Positions 17,247 through 26,713 of a stretch of DNA of 64,000 nucleotides are shown here, piece after piece (positions within the stretch are counted from its first letter, which is position 1; every line of letters begins with the position of its first letter). A program made the translations under genes and the position numbers. The notes under the pieces were generated by a model. It had not been told where the DNA came from. It searched no databases and worked only from the letters and a program-made list of their open reading frames with translations. This DNA is from CAILZL01 sp035548495 (GTDB taxonomy: Bacteria > Pseudomonadota > Gammaproteobacteria > Steroidobacterales > Steroidobacteraceae), in NCBI GenBank assembly GCA_035548495.1, contig DASZSV010000081.1:1-64000 (forward strand), in the 5' to 3' direction.

Positions 17247-18542
17247 ATGAAAATTGCCTCACCGCTTTCCATTGCAACGATTGCCGCTGTTGTTCTTGCC
17301 GGTGCGATTGGCTTCACGATATATGCAGAAGCACAGAATGCGCAACACAGTGCCCAGTCCAAGGGCGGATGGAGTGGCCAGCGATCAGGGTCACGGCAGG
17401 GCCGGGGTCCGTGGGGACAGATGATGACCGTGGCTGTTGCCACGGTGACTACGTCGGATATTCCCACTTACATCAATGCAGTGGGCACCGTTACTGCACG
17501 CAATACGGCGACAGTGCGTGCGCGTGTATCCGGACAGCTTGAAAAAGTGTTGTTCAAGGAAGGCAGTGAAGTAAAGGCCGGTGAGGTACTTGCCGTGATT
17601 GATCCGCGTCCTTATCAGGCAGCGCTGGATCAGCAGCTTGCGCAGTTGCAACGCGATCAGGCGCAGCTTGACAATGCCAAGCACGATCTCGAGCGTTACC
17701 AGGGACTGGTTGAACAAAAAGTGATTTCGCAACAGCAGGTGGATACACAGGTTGCACTGGTGCATCAATACGATGGTGTGGTGGCAATGGATCGCGCGCA
17801 AGTGGAAAGCGCAAGGCTGAATCTCAGTTACACCAGTATCACCGCGCCATTGAACGGACGCCTGGGACTGCGACAGGTGGATCCGGGCAATCTGGTATCG
17901 TCCAGTGATGCCAACGGCATTGTGGTGATGACGCAGATCAAGCCCATCAATGTCATTTTTGCGGTACCGGCAGATCAGGCCATGCCGGTCATCAAACTGT
18001 TGAATGGTGGTGCAAAGCTGCCTGTTGATGCACTGGATCGTGATGGAAAAACCAGCATTGCCATGGGATTTTTGTTGACGGCGGACAACCAGATTGATCC
18101 CGCCACCGGCACCATCAAACTCAAAGCCGAATTCGCCAACAATGATCGTGCGTTGTTTCCCAACCAGTTTGTCAATGTGCGTCTGCAATCTTCATTGAGC
18201 AAGGGCGCCAATGTGGTGCCCAGCGCGGCCATCCAGCAGGATGGCACTGAAACATTTGTCTATGTCGTCAAACCCGATACCTCGGTAAGCAGACGCAAGG
18301 TGAGCATCAGTTCAGCAAACACTGGCGGCAATGCCATCGTAACAGCAGGTCTCAACGCCGGTGAGCAAGTAGTGGTTGATGGCATCGACAAATTGCATGA
18401 TGGTTTGAAAGTAAAGATCAGCAGTGTTGCGGCTGCGCAGGCGGCGGCCAGCGGTAATGTACCGCAAGGTGAACACAAGCAATGGGCGGGACAGGGTACC
18501 GGCCAGCACAAGTGGCAGCATAAACAACAAGCAGCGCAGTAA
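17247..18542 (+). CDS. mdtA: RND efflux periplasmic adaptor, MdtA/MuxA type
   Basis: A 431-residue membrane-fusion protein that links inner-membrane RND pumps to an outer-membrane channel. It has an N-terminal membrane anchor/signal (ATIAAVVLAGAIGFTIYA), a lipoyl/barrel-sandwich half (VRARVSGQLEKVLFKEGSEVKAGEVLAVID), a coiled-coil hairpin (QLAQLQRDQAQLDNAKHDLERYQ), the second lipoyl half (LSYTSITAPLNGRLGLRQVDPGN) and a membrane-proximal domain. The C-terminus is a Gln/Lys/His/Gly-rich tail. It is followed after 9 bases by two RND permease genes. No TolC-type channel or two-component regulator is next to it in this window. Confidence 0.93.
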   Translation: MKIASPLSIATIAAVVLAGAIGFTIYAEAQNAQHSAQSKGGWSGQRSGSRQGRGPWGQMMTVAVATVTTSDIPTYINAVGTVTARNTATVRARVSGQLEKVLFKEGSEVKAGEVLAVIDPRPYQAALDQQLAQLQRDQAQLDNAKHDLERYQGLVEQKVISQQQVDTQVALVHQYDGVVAMDRAQVESARLNLSYTSITAPLNGRLGLRQVDPGNLVSSSDANGIVVMTQIKPINVIFAVPADQAMPVIKLLNGGAKLPVDALDRDGKTSIAMGFLLTADNQIDPATGTIKLKAEFANNDRALFPNQFVNVRLQSSLSKGANVVPSAAIQQDGTETFVYVVKPDTSVSRRKVSISSANTGGNAIVTAGLNAGEQVVVDGIDKLHDGLKVKISSVAAAQAAASGNVPQGEHKQWAGQGTGQHKWQHKQQAAQ

Positions 18543-18551
18543 TTCATCATC

Positions 18552-21500
18552 ATGAATCCCTCGCGTCTGTTCATTCTCCGTCCGGTGGCGACCTCGCTGT
18601 TGATGGTGGCCATCATGGTGGCAGGACTGGTGGCGTATAAATTGCTGCCGCTCTCAGCCCTGCCCGAAGTGGACTATCCCACCATTCAGGTGACCACGCT
18701 GTATCCCGGCGCCAGTCCCGAAGTGATGACATCGGCGATTACTGCGCCGCTGGAAAGACAGTTCGGACAAATGCCCGGCCTCAAGCAGATGTCTTCGTCG
18801 AATTCTGCAGGCGCTTCCGTCATTACATTGCAATTCGAACTCAGCCTCACGCTTGATGTCGCGGAACAACAAGTGCAGGCGGCCATCAATGCCAGTGGCA
18901 CCTTTCTGCCAACGGATTTGCCTGCGCCGCCCATTTACAGCAAGGTGAATCCCGCTGACGCACCCATTCTTACGCTGGGCATTACTTCACCTGCCATCCG
19001 TCTTTCCGAGTTGCACGACATTGTTGATACACGCATTGCGCAGAAGATATCGCAGTTGAATGGCGTGGGACTGGTCAGTCTTGCCGGCGGACAACGTCCT
19101 GCAGTGCGTGTGATTGCCGATACGCGTGCACTGGCGGCAGCAGGCATGAACATCGAAGACTTGCGCAATGTCATCAGCGCATCGAATGTCAACACGGCCA
19201 AGGGCAGCTTTGATGGGCCGCAGCGTGCCTCCACCATTGATGCCAATGATCAATTGCGTTCGGCGCAGGAATATGGCGATCTGATCATCGCTTATCACAA
19301 TGGCGCAGCAGTGCGACTGCGTGATGTGGCAAAGATCATCGAAGGCGCCGAAAACACCCGGCTGGCAGCATGGGCGAATACCAAGCCCGCCATCATTCTC
19401 AACATCCAGCGGCAACCCGGCGCCAATGTCATCAGCGTGGTGGACAGCATCAAGCGTCTGCTGCCGGAACTGAAACAGGGCTTGCCGGATTCCATCAGCA
19501 TCAATGTGCTTACCGATCGCACCACCACCATTCGCGCATCGGTGGTGGATGTGCAATTTGAATTGCTGCTGGCCGTGGCACTGGTGGTGATGGTGATGTT
19601 CCTGTTCCTGCGCAATCTGCCGGCCACGTTCATTCCCAGCATGGCGGTGCCGATTTCGTTGATCGGCACGTTTGGGGTCATGTATCTGTGCGGCTTCAGC
19701 CTGAACAATCTGACGTTAATGGCATTGACCATTGCCACCGGCTTTGTCGTGGATGATGCCATTGTGATGATTGAAAACATTTCGCGTCACATCGAAGAAG
19801 GGGAACAGCCCATGGATGCGGCACTGAAAGGTTCACAGCAGATCGGGTTCACCATCATCTCGCTGACGTTTTCATTGATTGCCGTGCTGATTCCGCTGTT
19901 GTTCATGGGCGATGTGGTGGGCCGGTTGTTCCGTGAATTCGCCATCGTGCTGGCAGTGACCATTCTGGTCTCTGCCTTTGTATCACTGACATTGACACCC
20001 ATGCTGTGTTCGCGGCTGCTGAAGAGCGAGTCTTTGCAGAAACAAAGCCGCTTTGCGCAATGGAGCGAAAAGATCTTTAACAGGATTACAGATTATTATG
20101 CACACAAGTTGCGCTGGGTGCTGCGGCATCAGCGTGAAACATTGTGGGTGGCCATCGGTACCTTGATATTGACGGTGCTGCTGTACATCGTGGTGCCCAA
20201 GGGATTTTTCCCGGAACAGGACACCGGTGTGATCCAGGCAATTACCGAAGCGCCGCAAACCGTTTCGTTCGCTGCGATGTCGGAACGCCAGCAGCAACTG
20301 GCGGCGCGCATCCTGAAAAATCCCGCCGTTCAGAGCCTGTCTTCATTTGTCGGCGTGGACGGCATCAACACCACATTGAACAGCGGCCGCATGCTGATCA
20401 ATCTCAAACCGCTTGATCAGCGTGATGGCAATGTGCAAACGGTCATTCGTCAGTTGCAGCATGATATCGCCGATATCAATGGAATCACCGCGTACATGCA
20501 GCCCGTGCAGGATCTCACCATCGAGGATCGTGTCAGCCGCACGCAGTATCAGTTCACTCTGGAAAGCGCCAGCGGTGACACGTTGCGTACCTGGGTGCCG
20601 AAGCTGGTAGAACAGTTGGAACACTCGGATGCATTGACCGATGTGGCCAGTGATTTGCAAGCCGATGGCTTGCAGGCCTATGTCGATATTGATCGCGATG
20701 CCGCGGCGCGTTTCGGCATCACCGCTGCTGCGATTGACAATGTGTTGTATGACGCATTTGGTCAGCGGTTGATTTCCACCATCTTCACGCAGGCCAATCA
20801 ATATCGCGTGGTGCTGGTTGCCGATGTGGATCAGTCGCGCGGTCTGGATGCGTTGAATGATTTGTATGTCACTTCCAACGACGGCAAGCAAGTGCCATTG
20901 ACTGCGCTGGTGCATGTGGAAGAAAAACGTTCATCGCTGGTGATTCAGCATCTGGGACAATTTCCTGCAACAACGGTGTCATTCAATCTTCCACCCGGCG
21001 GCTCACTGGGCAAGGCCGTGGATGCTGTTGAAGCCGCGGCAAAACAGATTGGGTTGCCTGCCAGTGTACAAACCGATTTTCAGGGTGCGGCATTGGCGTT
21101 TCGTGCTGCACTGGGCAATCAATTGCTGTTGATCCTTGCCGCAGTGGCGGTGATGTACATCGTGCTGGGTGTGCTGTATGAAAGTTACATTCATCCCATC
21201 ACCATTCTTTCCACCTTGCCATCGGCAGGTGTGGGCGCGCTGCTGGCATTGATGCTGGCTGGTTCCGAACTGGGCGTGGTATCCATCATCGGCATCATTC
21301 TTCTCATTGGCATTGTGAAAAAGAACGCCATCATGATGATCGACTTTGCACTGGATGCTGAACGTCATCAAGGCAAGTCACCGGAAGAAGCCATCTATCA
21401 AGCCTGCCTGATCCGCCTGCGGCCGATATTGATGACCACCATGGCAGCATTGCTTGGCGCATTGCCATTGATGCTGGGCACGGGCGTGGGGTCTGAATTG

Positions 21501-21671
21501 CGCAGACCATTGGGCATTACCATGGTGGGTGGTCTGATTTTCAGTCAGGTGTTGACGCTGTTTACCACGCCGGTGATCTACCTTGCATTCGATCGTCTGG
21601 CGCGACGATTCGAACATGCCCAGGAACCGCTTTCCCCCGGCCCTTCTCCTTCAATGGGCGAGGGGCATTAG
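18552..21671 (+). CDS. mdtB: RND multidrug efflux permease, MdtB/MuxB type
   Basis: A 1039-residue inner-membrane proton-driven pump of the HAE1 family with twelve membrane helices and two large periplasmic loops. It begins MNPSRLFILRPVATSLLMVAI, characteristic of MdtB. The helix-4 proton-relay motif GFVVDDAIVMIENISRH carries the Asp pair, and the second half has GIVKKNAIMMIDFALDAER. Paired with the next gene it should form the heteromeric MdtBC/MuxBC type pump, exporting compounds such as bile salts or novobiocin in known systems. Odd: the last residues (PLSPGPSPSMGEGH) come from a palindromic repeat (21627-21667) that reaches the stop codon, so the native C-terminus has been replaced. Confidence 0.95.
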   Translation: MNPSRLFILRPVATSLLMVAIMVAGLVAYKLLPLSALPEVDYPTIQVTTLYPGASPEVMTSAITAPLERQFGQMPGLKQMSSSNSAGASVITLQFELSLTLDVAEQQVQAAINASGTFLPTDLPAPPIYSKVNPADAPILTLGITSPAIRLSELHDIVDTRIAQKISQLNGVGLVSLAGGQRPAVRVIADTRALAAAGMNIEDLRNVISASNVNTAKGSFDGPQRASTIDANDQLRSAQEYGDLIIAYHNGAAVRLRDVAKIIEGAENTRLAAWANTKPAIILNIQRQPGANVISVVDSIKRLLPELKQGLPDSISINVLTDRTTTIRASVVDVQFELLLAVALVVMVMFLFLRNLPATFIPSMAVPISLIGTFGVMYLCGFSLNNLTLMALTIATGFVVDDAIVMIENISRHIEEGEQPMDAALKGSQQIGFTIISLTFSLIAVLIPLLFMGDVVGRLFREFAIVLAVTILVSAFVSLTLTPMLCSRLLKSESLQKQSRFAQWSEKIFNRITDYYAHKLRWVLRHQRETLWVAIGTLILTVLLYIVVPKGFFPEQDTGVIQAITEAPQTVSFAAMSERQQQLAARILKNPAVQSLSSFVGVDGINTTLNSGRMLINLKPLDQRDGNVQTVIRQLQHDIADINGITAYMQPVQDLTIEDRVSRTQYQFTLESASGDTLRTWVPKLVEQLEHSDALTDVASDLQADGLQAYVDIDRDAAARFGITAAAIDNVLYDAFGQRLISTIFTQANQYRVVLVADVDQSRGLDALNDLYVTSNDGKQVPLTALVHVEEKRSSLVIQHLGQFPATTVSFNLPPGGSLGKAVDAVEAAAKQIGLPASVQTDFQGAALAFRAALGNQLLLILAAVAVMYIVLGVLYESYIHPITILSTLPSAGVGALLALMLAGSELGVVSIIGIILLIGIVKKNAIMMIDFALDAERHQGKSPEEAIYQACLIRLRPILMTTMAALLGALPLMLGTGVGSELRRPLGITMVGGLIFSQVLTLFTTPVIYLAFDRLARRFEHAQEPLSPGPSPSMGEGH
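21627..21667 (+). repeat. Dispersed palindromic repeat forming the end of the mdtB-like gene
   Basis: The bases reading CCGGCCCTTCTCC...GGGCGAGGGGC have the make-up of the small dispersed 'SPGPSP..GEG' palindromes found between and at ends of proteobacterial genes. The arms GCCCCTCGCCC and GCCCTTCTCC are imperfect complements. It codes for the last 13 residues of the permease. A related sequence is inside the YgiQ-type gene (28831-28878). Confidence 0.6.
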
Positions 21672-21676
21672 GCATC

Positions 21677-24600
21677 ATGAGTATCGCTGCCGTCTTCATT
21701 CGCCGGCCGGTGGCAACCACGTTGATCACCATTGGCGTGATGTTGTCCGGCATTATCGCGTTTGTGTTGCTGCCGGTGGCGCCGCTGCCGCAAGTAACCT
21801 TTCCCACCATCTTTGTACAGGCCAATCTTCCCGGCGCCAGTCCTGAAGTGATGGCGTCCACGGTGGCGACACCACTGGAACGTTCACTGGGTGTGATTGC
21901 CGGTGTTACCGAGATGACTTCCAACAGTTCACTCGGTGCAGCCAGCATCGTTCTGCAATTCGATCCATCGCGCGATGTGGATGGCGCCGCGCGTGATGTG
22001 CAGGCCGCGATCAATGCAGCGCGTGCATTGCTGCCCACCGGCATGCGCACCAATCCCACCTATCGCAAGATCAATCCATCCGATGCGCCCATCCTGATTT
22101 TTTCATTGACATCAAATGTGGTGAGCAAGGCCGACATGTACGATCTTGCATCAACGGTGCTGGCGCAGAAGATTTCACAACTCCAGGGTGTGGGTCAGGT
22201 GTTTGTCGGCGGCAGCGCCTCACCGGCAGTACGCATTGAACTGAATCCCAACGCGCTCAACAGTTATGGCATCAGTCTCACCGATGTGCGCAGTGCCATC
22301 GCAGCCACCAATGCCAATCGTCCCAAGGGCGCCATTGAAGATGCCACGCATCACTGGCAGTTGTATGCCAATGACCAGGCAAAGACCGCGGCGGAATACA
22401 TGCCGCTGATCATTGCCTATCGCAATGGTGCGCCGGTGCGGTTGCGCGACGTGGGCAGTGCGATTGACGGCATGCAGGATGTGCGCAATGCAGGCTTTGC
22501 CGACGGCAAGCCTGCCGTGCTGGTCATCATTCGCGCGCAACCGGGCGCCAACATCATTGATACGGTGGATCGCATCAAGGCAGTACTGCCGGTGTTGCGT
22601 GCTTCCATGCCCGATTCCATCAACATGCAGGTGATGGTGGATCGTTCACCGGGCATTCGTGCTTCGTTTCATGATGTGGAACGCACACTGCTCATTTCCG
22701 TATCGCTGGTAGTGATGGTGGTGTTTCTGTTCCTGCGGCGTGCCTCAGCCACACTGATCCCCAGCGTTGCCGTGCCGGTCTCCATTCTTGGCACCTTTGG
22801 CGTGATGTATCTGTGTGATTACACACTGGATACCTTGTCGCTGATGGCCTTGACCATTGCCACAGGTTTTGTTGTTGACGATGCCATTGTGGTGCTGGAA
22901 AACATCACACGGCATATCGAAGCCGGCATGAAACCCTTCGATGCCGCATTGCGTGGCGCGCGCGAAGTGAGTTTCACTGTGTTGTCCATGACCCTGTCAT
23001 TGATTGCAGTGTTCATTCCCATCATGGCGATGGGCGGTCTGATCGGCCGGTTTTTCCGCGAGTTTGCCATCACACTGTCCGCCGCGATGCTGGTATCGCT
23101 GGCCGTGTCATTGTCCACCACACCGATGTTGTGTGCACGCTGGCTGAAAACACACAAGGACGCACCGGGCAAATGGTCGCAACGGCTGGAAGCAATGCAA
23201 AACGGACTGACTTCGTTTTACGAACGCACACTGCTCTGGGCATTGCGGCACCGGCGCATCATGATGCTGGCGTTGTTGTCCACAGTGATACTGACGTTGT
23301 ATCTGTTTGTGAAAGTGCCAAAGACTTTTCTGCCCGATCAGGACACGGGCCAGATTATCGGCAATGTGCAGGCGGATCAAAGTACTTCGTTTGCGGCCAT
23401 GACCGAAAAAATGAAGGCCTTCATGGGCATTGTTGCGCATGATCCAGCAGTGGCGCACATCACGACTTTCTTTGGCGGTGGACGTGGTGGTTCCAACAGC
23501 GCCACCATGTTCATCAATCTCAAGCCTGCGAATGAACGGGCGTCCACCGACGCGATCATCAATCGTTTGCGCGGCAAGCTGGCAGTGGTGCCAGGCGCCA
23601 CGTTGTACCTGCAGGGCGCGCAGGATGTGCGCATGGGTGGACGCAGTTCTGCGGCGCAGTATCAATATACATTGCAGTCGGACAGTCTTGCTGATTTGCG
23701 CGAGTGGGATGAGCGCATCCGCATTGCAATGAGCCAGTCACCCGATCTGGTGGATGTGAACACCGATCAGAACAACAAGGGCATTGAGACCTGGTTGCAA
23801 GTGGACCGCGATGCAGCGAGCAGGCTGGGTGTACGCATGAATGCCATTGATCAGGCGTTGAATGGCGCATTTGCACAAGGACAGGTGGCCACCATTTATG
23901 GCGAGATCAATCAGTACTTCGTCATCATGGAATTGCAGCCGCAATATCTCACCGGTCCTGAAGGATTGAACAGCATTTACGTGAAATCCAGCAATGGCAA
24001 TCTGGTGCCGTTATCGGCGCTGATCAAAGTGGAAACCAGCAATACACCACTGACAGTGACGCATCAGGGACAGTTTGCTTCTTCAACGATTTCTTTCAAT
24101 GTGCCGCCGGGCGGCAGTCTGTCATCCGCACAGACAACCATCGACAAGATCATGAAGCAGTTGCATGTGCCCAACAATGTACACGGCAGCATGCAGGGAA
24201 CCGCGAAGCTGTTCAATCAATCGCAGCAATCGCAACCCATACTCATTCTGACGGCCATCGTCGCCATCTATATTGTGCTGGGCATGTTGTATGAAAGTTA
24301 TGTGCATCCACTGACCATTCTGTCCACCATTCCCACTGCGGGTGTGGGCGCGCTGGTGGCATTGATGGTGACCGGCGAACCGTTTTCATTGATTGCCCTG
24401 ATTGGAATGATCCTGCTCATCGGCATCGTGAAAAAGAATGCCATCATGATGGTGGACTTTGCGCTGGAAGTGGAACGGCATGAAAACCTTTCATCGCACG
24501 ATGCCATCTTCAAGGCCTGCCTGATGCGCTTTCGTCCCATCATGATGACCACGATGTCGGCGTTATTGAGCGCAATGCCATTGGCCATTGGCTTTGGTCA

Positions 24601-24781
24601 GGGTTCTGAATTGCGGCGTCCGCTGGGCATTTCCGTTGTCGGCGGCCTGTTGTTGTCGCAACTGCTCACCTTGTACACCACGCCGGTGGTTTATCTGTAC
24701 ATGGATCGCTTCAGCAACTGGGTACGCAGGAAATTCCGTTTGCGTGAACCGTTGAAGGAATTATCAATGGATCTGGGATAG
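21677..24781 (+). CDS. mdtC: RND multidrug efflux permease, MdtC/MuxC type
   Basis: A 1034-residue HAE1-family RND pump, the second permease of the operon. It starts MSIAAVFIRRPVATTLITIGVML. The helix-4 motif is GFVVDDAIVVLENITRHIE with the conserved Asp pair, and the second-half counterpart is GIVKKNAIMMVDFALEVER. Its sequence differs clearly from the first permease, as expected of B and C subunits forming a heterotrimer rather than a recent duplication. It starts 5 bases after the upstream stop. There is no clear terminator immediately after; the next gene is a small unrelated protein. Confidence 0.95.
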   Translation: MSIAAVFIRRPVATTLITIGVMLSGIIAFVLLPVAPLPQVTFPTIFVQANLPGASPEVMASTVATPLERSLGVIAGVTEMTSNSSLGAASIVLQFDPSRDVDGAARDVQAAINAARALLPTGMRTNPTYRKINPSDAPILIFSLTSNVVSKADMYDLASTVLAQKISQLQGVGQVFVGGSASPAVRIELNPNALNSYGISLTDVRSAIAATNANRPKGAIEDATHHWQLYANDQAKTAAEYMPLIIAYRNGAPVRLRDVGSAIDGMQDVRNAGFADGKPAVLVIIRAQPGANIIDTVDRIKAVLPVLRASMPDSINMQVMVDRSPGIRASFHDVERTLLISVSLVVMVVFLFLRRASATLIPSVAVPVSILGTFGVMYLCDYTLDTLSLMALTIATGFVVDDAIVVLENITRHIEAGMKPFDAALRGAREVSFTVLSMTLSLIAVFIPIMAMGGLIGRFFREFAITLSAAMLVSLAVSLSTTPMLCARWLKTHKDAPGKWSQRLEAMQNGLTSFYERTLLWALRHRRIMMLALLSTVILTLYLFVKVPKTFLPDQDTGQIIGNVQADQSTSFAAMTEKMKAFMGIVAHDPAVAHITTFFGGGRGGSNSATMFINLKPANERASTDAIINRLRGKLAVVPGATLYLQGAQDVRMGGRSSAAQYQYTLQSDSLADLREWDERIRIAMSQSPDLVDVNTDQNNKGIETWLQVDRDAASRLGVRMNAIDQALNGAFAQGQVATIYGEINQYFVIMELQPQYLTGPEGLNSIYVKSSNGNLVPLSALIKVETSNTPLTVTHQGQFASSTISFNVPPGGSLSSAQTTIDKIMKQLHVPNNVHGSMQGTAKLFNQSQQSQPILILTAIVAIYIVLGMLYESYVHPLTILSTIPTAGVGALVALMVTGEPFSLIALIGMILLIGIVKKNAIMMVDFALEVERHENLSSHDAIFKACLMRFRPIMMTTMSALLSAMPLAIGFGQGSELRRPLGISVVGGLLLSQLLTLYTTPVVYLYMDRFSNWVRRKFRLREPLKELSMDLG

Positions 24782-24852
24782 AGGCTGTCATGTAGTGGTT
24801 AAGGCAATAAGGCAGCTGGCATGTTTGTAATAATTGTGGTCAAACTAATGCC

Positions 24853-25173
24853 ATGAGTAAAATCAAGATTACCCGCGACCGTGGATATGCCGATAAAGGG
24901 CGGCTGTACAAAGTCATTTGTAACGGTGAGTGTATAGGCAAGATCCGCGATGGAGAGACAAAGGAATTTGAATCGGCGGCGGGGAATAAGGAGATCTATA
25001 TGAAAATAGACTGGTGTCGCTCCAACAAAATGACTGTTGATGTGCCGGAAGAAGGGACAGTGTCCTTGTTATGCGGGTCCAATTTGCGAGGAATGAACGG
25101 ATTACCCGGGTTGATTATAGTGATTTTTCTTCCACACAAATATTTGTGGCTGCGTGGTGAAAAGGATTCCTGA
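24853..25173 (+). CDS. Conserved small hypothetical protein, probably acquired
   Basis: A 106-residue protein with no signal peptide. The first 75 residues have a compact beta-rich pattern (ITRDRGYADKGRLYKVICNG, IGKIRDGETKEFE, KEIYMKIDWCRSN, LLCGSNLRG) known from short uncharacterised proteins scattered over Firmicutes, Bacteroidetes and Proteobacteria. A hydrophobic stretch (LPGLIIVIFLPHKYLWL) near the end could be a membrane segment. The DNA is richer in A and G than its neighbours, consistent with transfer. Function unknown. Confidence 0.75.
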   Translation: MSKIKITRDRGYADKGRLYKVICNGECIGKIRDGETKEFESAAGNKEIYMKIDWCRSNKMTVDVPEEGTVSLLCGSNLRGMNGLPGLIIVIFLPHKYLWLRGEKDS

Positions 25174-25290
25174 GGCAGTAATCGCCTTGGTCAACTAATC
25201 AATAAGGAATTTGTAAAAAGCCGGCATGAACGACTATGAGCTTACTAAGCAGGCGCCGGACAAGTTGTGCTCGCTAATGCGGATATAAGT

Positions 25291-25317
25291 CTCCCGCTCC
25301 ATCGTATAGAGCGGGAG
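25291..25317. terminator. 9-bp hairpin downstream of the Spy-like gene
   Basis: CTCCCGCTC (25291-25299) pairs with GAGCGGGAG (25309-25317) around 9 bases. It lies 20 bases beyond the minus-strand Spy-like stop and about 118 bases after the small plus-strand gene. No T-run follows on either strand, so it is a likely but not typical terminator. Confidence 0.5.
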
Positions 25318-25336
25318 GAACTCATGTCACGTTGAA

Positions 25337-25873
25337 TCAATTGGCGGGAGTGCTGCTGGAACTGGCGCCCGCGCCATGATGTTCCTTCCAGTGATTCATG
25401 CGTTCCTTTGCATGGGCTTTCATTTTCTCAAGCACCTTGGGCAGTTCAGCTTTCTGCTTGTCGGTAAGCAAGCCGTAAATCTGTGTGTTGTCATTGCTCA
25501 TCTGCTCAATGTGTGCAACGGCGGCGTCTTTCATGGCTTGCACCGCACTGGCATAGTTGGGATCGCCGGGATTCATCAGGCCGGAAAATTCATCCTTGTG
25601 TGCAGCGCGATTTGCCTTCATCTGTGCTTCTGATTTTTCCATGATGTCGTGAATCTGCTTTTTCTGGTCGGCGGTCAAATCCAGTTGATGAACTGCCATC
25701 AGGAATGGCCGGTCGTGCATCATCATCGGTCCATGTTCCGCCATGCCATGATGCATCATTTGATGATGTTTCATTGGTGCGGCAGGCGCGGTGTCACCGG
25801 CGGGGTCTGCCATCGCCACTGTGGCGAGTGTGCTGAAGATCGCCATTATCGAAACGCGGGTCGCCATGTTCAT
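25337..25873 (-). CDS. Spy/CpxP-type periplasmic LTxxQ protein
   Basis: A 178-residue exported helical protein. The signal peptide (VSIMAIFSTLATVAMA) is followed by a His/Met-rich segment (MKHHQMMHHGMAEHGPMMMHDRP) that could bind metal, then a Spy-like core with two LTxxQ motifs (LTADQKKQ and LTDKQKAEL) separated by about 66 residues. Spy and CpxP act as ATP-free chaperones or stress sensors in the periplasm. The His/Met cluster hints at copper or nickel contact, which is inference. It precedes (upstream on the same strand) no partner kinase; the neighbour upstream is the DUF6515-type gene. Confidence 0.85.
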   Translation of the reverse strand: MNMATRVSIMAIFSTLATVAMADPAGDTAPAAPMKHHQMMHHGMAEHGPMMMHDRPFLMAVHQLDLTADQKKQIHDIMEKSEAQMKANRAAHKDEFSGLMNPGDPNYASAVQAMKDAAVAHIEQMSNDNTQIYGLLTDKQKAELPKVLEKMKAHAKERMNHWKEHHGAGASSSSTPAN

Positions 25874-25915
25874 AAATCACCTCGTATAAAGAATATTCCC
25901 CGATCAACGCCAGCT

Positions 25916-26677
25916 TTATTTCACACTGTAACCGCGTGCATCCAGACAGGCCGCTTCAGCACGTTTGTAATCATCACGCTTGCTGGCCATGTCCGGCGCT
26001 TCAACGCCGCCGCCGGTTTTGGTGGGATCAAAACCGCTTTGATCCACCGCCCAGCGATAACATTCATAACGATCCTTTGCAGTCTGTTCTTCGCTTTGGC
26101 CGTTTTTTGGATAAACAAAAGTCTGTTCACTGTCGGCAGGTTGCGTTTCAGCAGTGGTTTCGTCAGGAGGATTGCTGACCACGTAACCACTCTGTGTTGC
26201 ATCCCAACGGTAGTACACATTGTCGGCATAGTAGTAAGGAATGCCGCCAAACCACACGGTGGTGTAGAACGGCGGCAGTACATTGATGAAGAGGCCCAGC
26301 GGTGGACGAATCACCACATAGCCAAAGCCGTTATGCCGGTACCACACGCCTTGATGGAAGTAGTAGGGAGTGCCGTGAAAATGTGTGGTGTAGTAACCGC
26401 CCGGCAAGGTGTGATACGCATAGCCAGCGCGTGGATAGTAACGATTGTGGCCAAAGCGGGCGTCAATCTCCAGATGTGCACGCGGCGCCGGGTAAGCGCG
26501 CGGTGGCGCAACGCGGGGAACGGGACGGCGTTCGTGAAATTCATGACTGGGTGCTCCGGCACGATCATGGTCACGATCACGATTATCAGCCTGTGCACTC
26601 ACGCTGATAATTGCGCCCAGGCCCAGCAGTGTTGCAACAACAAGCCGGGTTGAAATGAATCTGTTTGTTCGGTTCAT
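25916..26677 (-). CDS. Tyr/Pro-rich envelope protein, DUF6515-like
   Basis: A 253-residue exported protein (signal peptide ending VSAQA). After a basic Pro/Arg stretch comes a Tyr/Gly/His-rich region (YAYHTLPGGYYTTHFHGTPYYFHQGVWYRHNGFGYVVIRPP...PYYYADNVYYRWD) as in DUF6515 proteins. The last 80 residues carry a separate module, Y-P-K-N-G-Q-S-E-E-Q-T-A-K-D-R-Y-E-C then WAVDQSGFDP and a final C-x-D-A-R-G-Y-S-V-K. The next gene on this strand has the same module, so the two are related in their C-terminal part. Probably periplasmic or outer-membrane associated. Function unknown. Confidence 0.8.
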   Translation of the reverse strand: MNRTNRFISTRLVVATLLGLGAIISVSAQADNRDRDHDRAGAPSHEFHERRPVPRVAPPRAYPAPRAHLEIDARFGHNRYYPRAGYAYHTLPGGYYTTHFHGTPYYFHQGVWYRHNGFGYVVIRPPLGLFINVLPPFYTTVWFGGIPYYYADNVYYRWDATQSGYVVSNPPDETTAETQPADSEQTFVYPKNGQSEEQTAKDRYECYRWAVDQSGFDPTKTGGGVEAPDMASKRDDYKRAEAACLDARGYSVK

Positions 26678-26713
26678 GATGCTGCCTTCCTCATCGTGTT
26701 CACATGAGAACGT

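Noticed and set aside
25649..26653. 334-codon plus-strand frame opposite the DUF6515-like gene
   Set aside because: Complement of a Tyr/Gly/His-rich coding region that makes long spurious frames; the minus strand has signal peptide and shared module.
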